A stretch of 64,000 nt of DNA, from the NCBI RefSeq assembly GCF_963665675.1, contig NZ_OY762426.1:372001-436000 (forward strand), in the 5' to 3' direction. Below the pieces are notes generated by a model. The model saw only the letters and a program-made list of their open reading frames with translations, did not search any database and had not been told where the DNA came from. The stretch comes from an uncultured Methanolobus sp. Lineage in GTDB: Archaea; Halobacteriota; Methanosarcinia; Methanosarcinales; Methanosarcinaceae. How positions within the stretch are numbered: position 1 is the stretch's first letter; every line of letters starts with the position of its first letter. Positions 62,081 to 64,000 of the stretch are shown here, one piece after another. A program made the translations under genes and the position numbers.

Positions 62081-64000
62081 TTATACCTCTGCAAATTCTA
62101 TTGTCACATTGTTTCCATTCCTCAAAGGGGTTGTAAATCTTGCAGGAACATTGTCCACAAGAAGTCTCATTCTCTTGCCTACAAGCTCCTCCTTTTTAAT
62201 ATCCATAAATTCGAACAGGTCAGACAGTATCGGATCCGCCTCCTCACCAATTTTCATCGTGATGTTGTCTCCGTCATCAATTTTATCAGAAATAGAAGCC
62301 CGTTTTCCATTAAGGCTGATCTGCGGCATTGATCCGTCAAATACAATCTCATTGCCGTTGAGATGTACGCTGATCTTTTTACCTTCCTCAAGTTTGCCCA
62401 GGACGTTTTCGACCCTGTAGTCAAACTCCGATTTTTCAATAAGAATTATATCATTATCACTAACAGGATGTTTTGAAAGCCCTTCTCTGCCAACAGGGTT
62501 ACCGTTAAGCTTGAACGAGTAAGTTATCCGGTCAAAATACCGGACAGTATTGTTAACCAGGACTGATATTTTCTCAAGTTCCTCGTGTCCGTATTCCATT
62601 TCAAGGATGTCTTCCAGCGTTGGAGTTCGTATTTTAATATCAGCCCTGCCAGGAATTTTATCGTCAAAAGAGGCCTTTTTCCCGTTTATGGTTACAAAAG
62701 GTCCGATCTCTATTTCTTTGTAATTCACATTTACATTTTGTACACTCTTCAGTCCCTGCATCACAATGAGATCTTTTACCTTCAGACCAGCATCTTTTCC
62801 ATCAACTGGTGCTGTGAAATCAATTACAGAACCTTTGTGTACAGGGTCACCAAGACTTGCTTTTTTGCCATTATGTAATATGATGGCATGTTCACCCATA
62901 TCTCCTTCAATGGTTCTGAATTCAGAATTTATTGTTAGGCTAAGTGCCATTCCAGGACGTGGATAAAGACGGTTAACCTTTGCAGCTACAAGCGCATCCA
63001 TTACAGAAAGCCCGTTGATGTCCATCAGGTGGATTTCCAGGTCATTAACAGTAAGGTCGATGAATTCAATTCCTTCATCAAGCGTTGCCATACGGGCTAT
63101 ACCAAGTGGTGTTATCATATCTGCACCGGTGATGATTCCGGTTTTGTCAGACAAACCTTCAATTTGCTTTGGAAGACGTGAACCAATTCTCTGCACAGGT
63201 ATGCCAAGGTGCTTTGAAAGGTGTTCCCTGAGTCCCGCAGTCTGTGATCCGCCACCTACCAGAGCCACTGCCCGTGGTATTTTCTCATTGATTGTGAGTA
63301 TCTCTTCGGCGATGTGCATTGCAAGCTTATCCACCTCATGTTCGATGTCAGCAATTACCTGGCTTACCGGGACTTCAGTTATTACACCAAAAATATCTTC
63401 AAGCTCGATATTGTCTTTGCTTGTGAGGGATTTTTTAATATTTTCTCCCTTTTTGAAATCCACAAGATAGTAATCGCAGATAAAATCAGTAATTTCGTCC
63501 CCTGCTTCAGGTACCATTCCATAGCCAATTACAGTTCCATTATCTGTAATTGCAATATCGGATGTTCCTGCTCCGATATCGACAAGCGCAATATTGAGTT
63601 TACGCATATCAGAAGGAATAGCAACATTAAGAGCTGCTATAGGTTCAAGTGTAACACTTGAGGCTTCGAGTCCGCACCTGTCAAGTACAGCAAACATACT
63701 GCTGATAACAGCTTCCGGAAGAAAAGTAGCAAGTAATTCCACTGTGACAGAACTTCCTTTCTGTCCCACTATATTGGAAATGCATTCTCCGTCAAGTTCA
63801 TAGCGGACAACCGAGTATCCGACGCAGTTAAATCCTTTATCGTTTCCGAGTTCATTACCAGCACGCGCAACAGCTTCAAATTCCAGTTCAGAGATGTCCT
63901 CACGACTTATTTCTCTATAAGGCATCTCCACTGAAACTTTTACTTTTGAAGTCTTAAGCGCTCTGCCTGCAACGGCTACGGCAACTTTTGATAACTTGCA
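62081..64000 (-). CDS. FtsA/PilM-like actin-fold ATPase with repeated C-terminal modules (5' truncated by window edge)
   Basis: About 640 residues visible; the frame stays open to the right edge (CKLSKVAVAVAGRAL upstream of a GTG at 63931), so the N-terminus is outside. The actin-like core has the phosphate-binding motif NIALVDIGAGTSDIAI and the adenosine motif RAVALVGGGSQTAGL, plus an FtsA-type 1C insertion (YREISREDISELEFEAVARA). After the core (about residue 300 onward) come several ubiquitin-like modules with INGKKAS or LNGKRAS followed by D-x-I-x-x-GD, unlike classic FtsA. Such long FtsA-like proteins occur in Firmicutes and some archaea. Its location beside cheR, cheC and cheD suggests a scaffold or positioning role for chemoreceptor arrays or a surface motor, which is inference. 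Confidence 0.8.
   Translation of the reverse strand, partial: CKLSKVAVAVAGRALKTSKVKVSVEMPYREISREDISELEFEAVARAGNELGNDKGFNCVGYSVVRYELDGECISNIVGQKGSSVTVELLATFLPEAVISSMFAVLDRCGLEASSVTLEPIAALNVAIPSDMRKLNIALVDIGAGTSDIAITDNGTVIGYGMVPEAGDEITDFICDYYLVDFKKGENIKKSLTSKDNIELEDIFGVITEVPVSQVIADIEHEVDKLAMHIAEEILTINEKIPRAVALVGGGSQTAGLREHLSKHLGIPVQRIGSRLPKQIEGLSDKTGIITGADMITPLGIARMATLDEGIEFIDLTVNDLEIHLMDINGLSVMDALVAAKVNRLYPRPGMALSLTINSEFRTIEGDMGEHAIILHNGKKASLGDPVHKGSVIDFTAPVDGKDAGLKVKDLIVMQGLKSVQNVNVNYKEIEIGPFVTINGKKASFDDKIPGRADIKIRTPTLEDILEMEYGHEELEKISVLVNNTVRYFDRITYSFKLNGNPVGREGLSKHPVSDNDIILIEKSEFDYRVENVLGKLEEGKKISVHLNGNEIVFDGSMPQISLNGKRASISDKIDDGDNITMKIGEEADPILSDLFEFMDIKKEELVGKRMRLLVDNVPARFTTPLRNGNNVTIEFAEV

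Noticed and set aside
1..64000. tRNA, rRNA and riboswitch genes
   Set aside because: I looked for cloverleaf-like GGTTCGAATCC/GTTCAAAT arms and other RNA signatures in the larger gaps and saw none that I could support without a covariance search.

Overview
The window looks like the chromosome of a methylotrophic or marine methanogen of the Methanosarcinales (Methanolobus/Methanococcoides-like). This is inferred from archaeal GGTGA/GGAGG ribosome-binding sites, PGF-CTERM surface proteins, NosD-type beta-helix repeats, PKD domains, an ISH3-family element, an archaeal CheC/CheD set and methanogen-specific hypothetical families. No tRNA, rRNA or CRISPR array was seen.

Layout. 1-5.0 kb: two near-twin beta-helix/PGF-CTERM surface proteins. 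5.0-12.1 kb: an IS relic, a QueG-like Fe-S protein, a soluble poly-HAMP chemoreceptor and an M1 aminopeptidase. 12.1-21.7 kb: a metal block made of a secreted CbiX-like protein and a Znu/Azt-type ABC importer whose binding protein carries an inserted beta-propeller, flanked by two LCM-type methyltransferases and an ICMT-like pseudogene. 22.7-33.7 kb: secreted proteins, several carrying a shared WNPWND module, including a papain-like protease. 33.9-39.6 kb: a surface-anchored CobN-like chelatase. 40.1-41.4 kb: a complete ISH3 element. 42.0-48.5 kb: a giant beta-propeller/PKD protein. 49.5-51.1 kb: a DUF2162/ExbB-like/DUF2149 operon. 51.1-51.5 kb: a convergent DtxR/MntR-like regulator. 52.2-53.0 kb: flavodoxin plus a DUF2023-like protein. 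53.0-54.2 kb: repeat elements. 54.3-55.5 kb: a GntP-type permease. 55.9-64.0 kb: two paralogous hypotheticals and a chemotaxis cluster (three CheC, CheD, CheR, a membrane DUF835-like protein and an FtsA-like actin).

Main discovery. Seven promoters carry the same rigid element: a 15-bp palindrome CCTAA-N5-TTAGG followed exactly 16 nt later by another CCTAA, always on the coding strand of the downstream gene. They precede the secreted CbiX-like gene, the transcobalamin-like (DUF4430) surface protein, two further WNPWND proteins (one a papain-like protease), the CobN-like chelatase, the giant propeller protein and the DUF2162/ExbB/DUF2149 operon. A DtxR-family regulator lies convergent to that operon. 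CobN-like + DUF2162 + ExbB-like + DUF2149 matches the composition I recall for the bacterial Hmu (HmuSTUV) haem system. I infer a metal- or tetrapyrrole-regulated surface scavenging system: a secreted protease, binding proteins, an extracellular chelatase or dechelatase, and a proton-driven motor. Function and ligand are inference; the operator pattern and gene content are read from the sequence.

The intergenic DNA also holds four copies of a structured MITE-like repeat, a second terminal-inverted-repeat element of about 540 bp, and an old ISH3 remnant.
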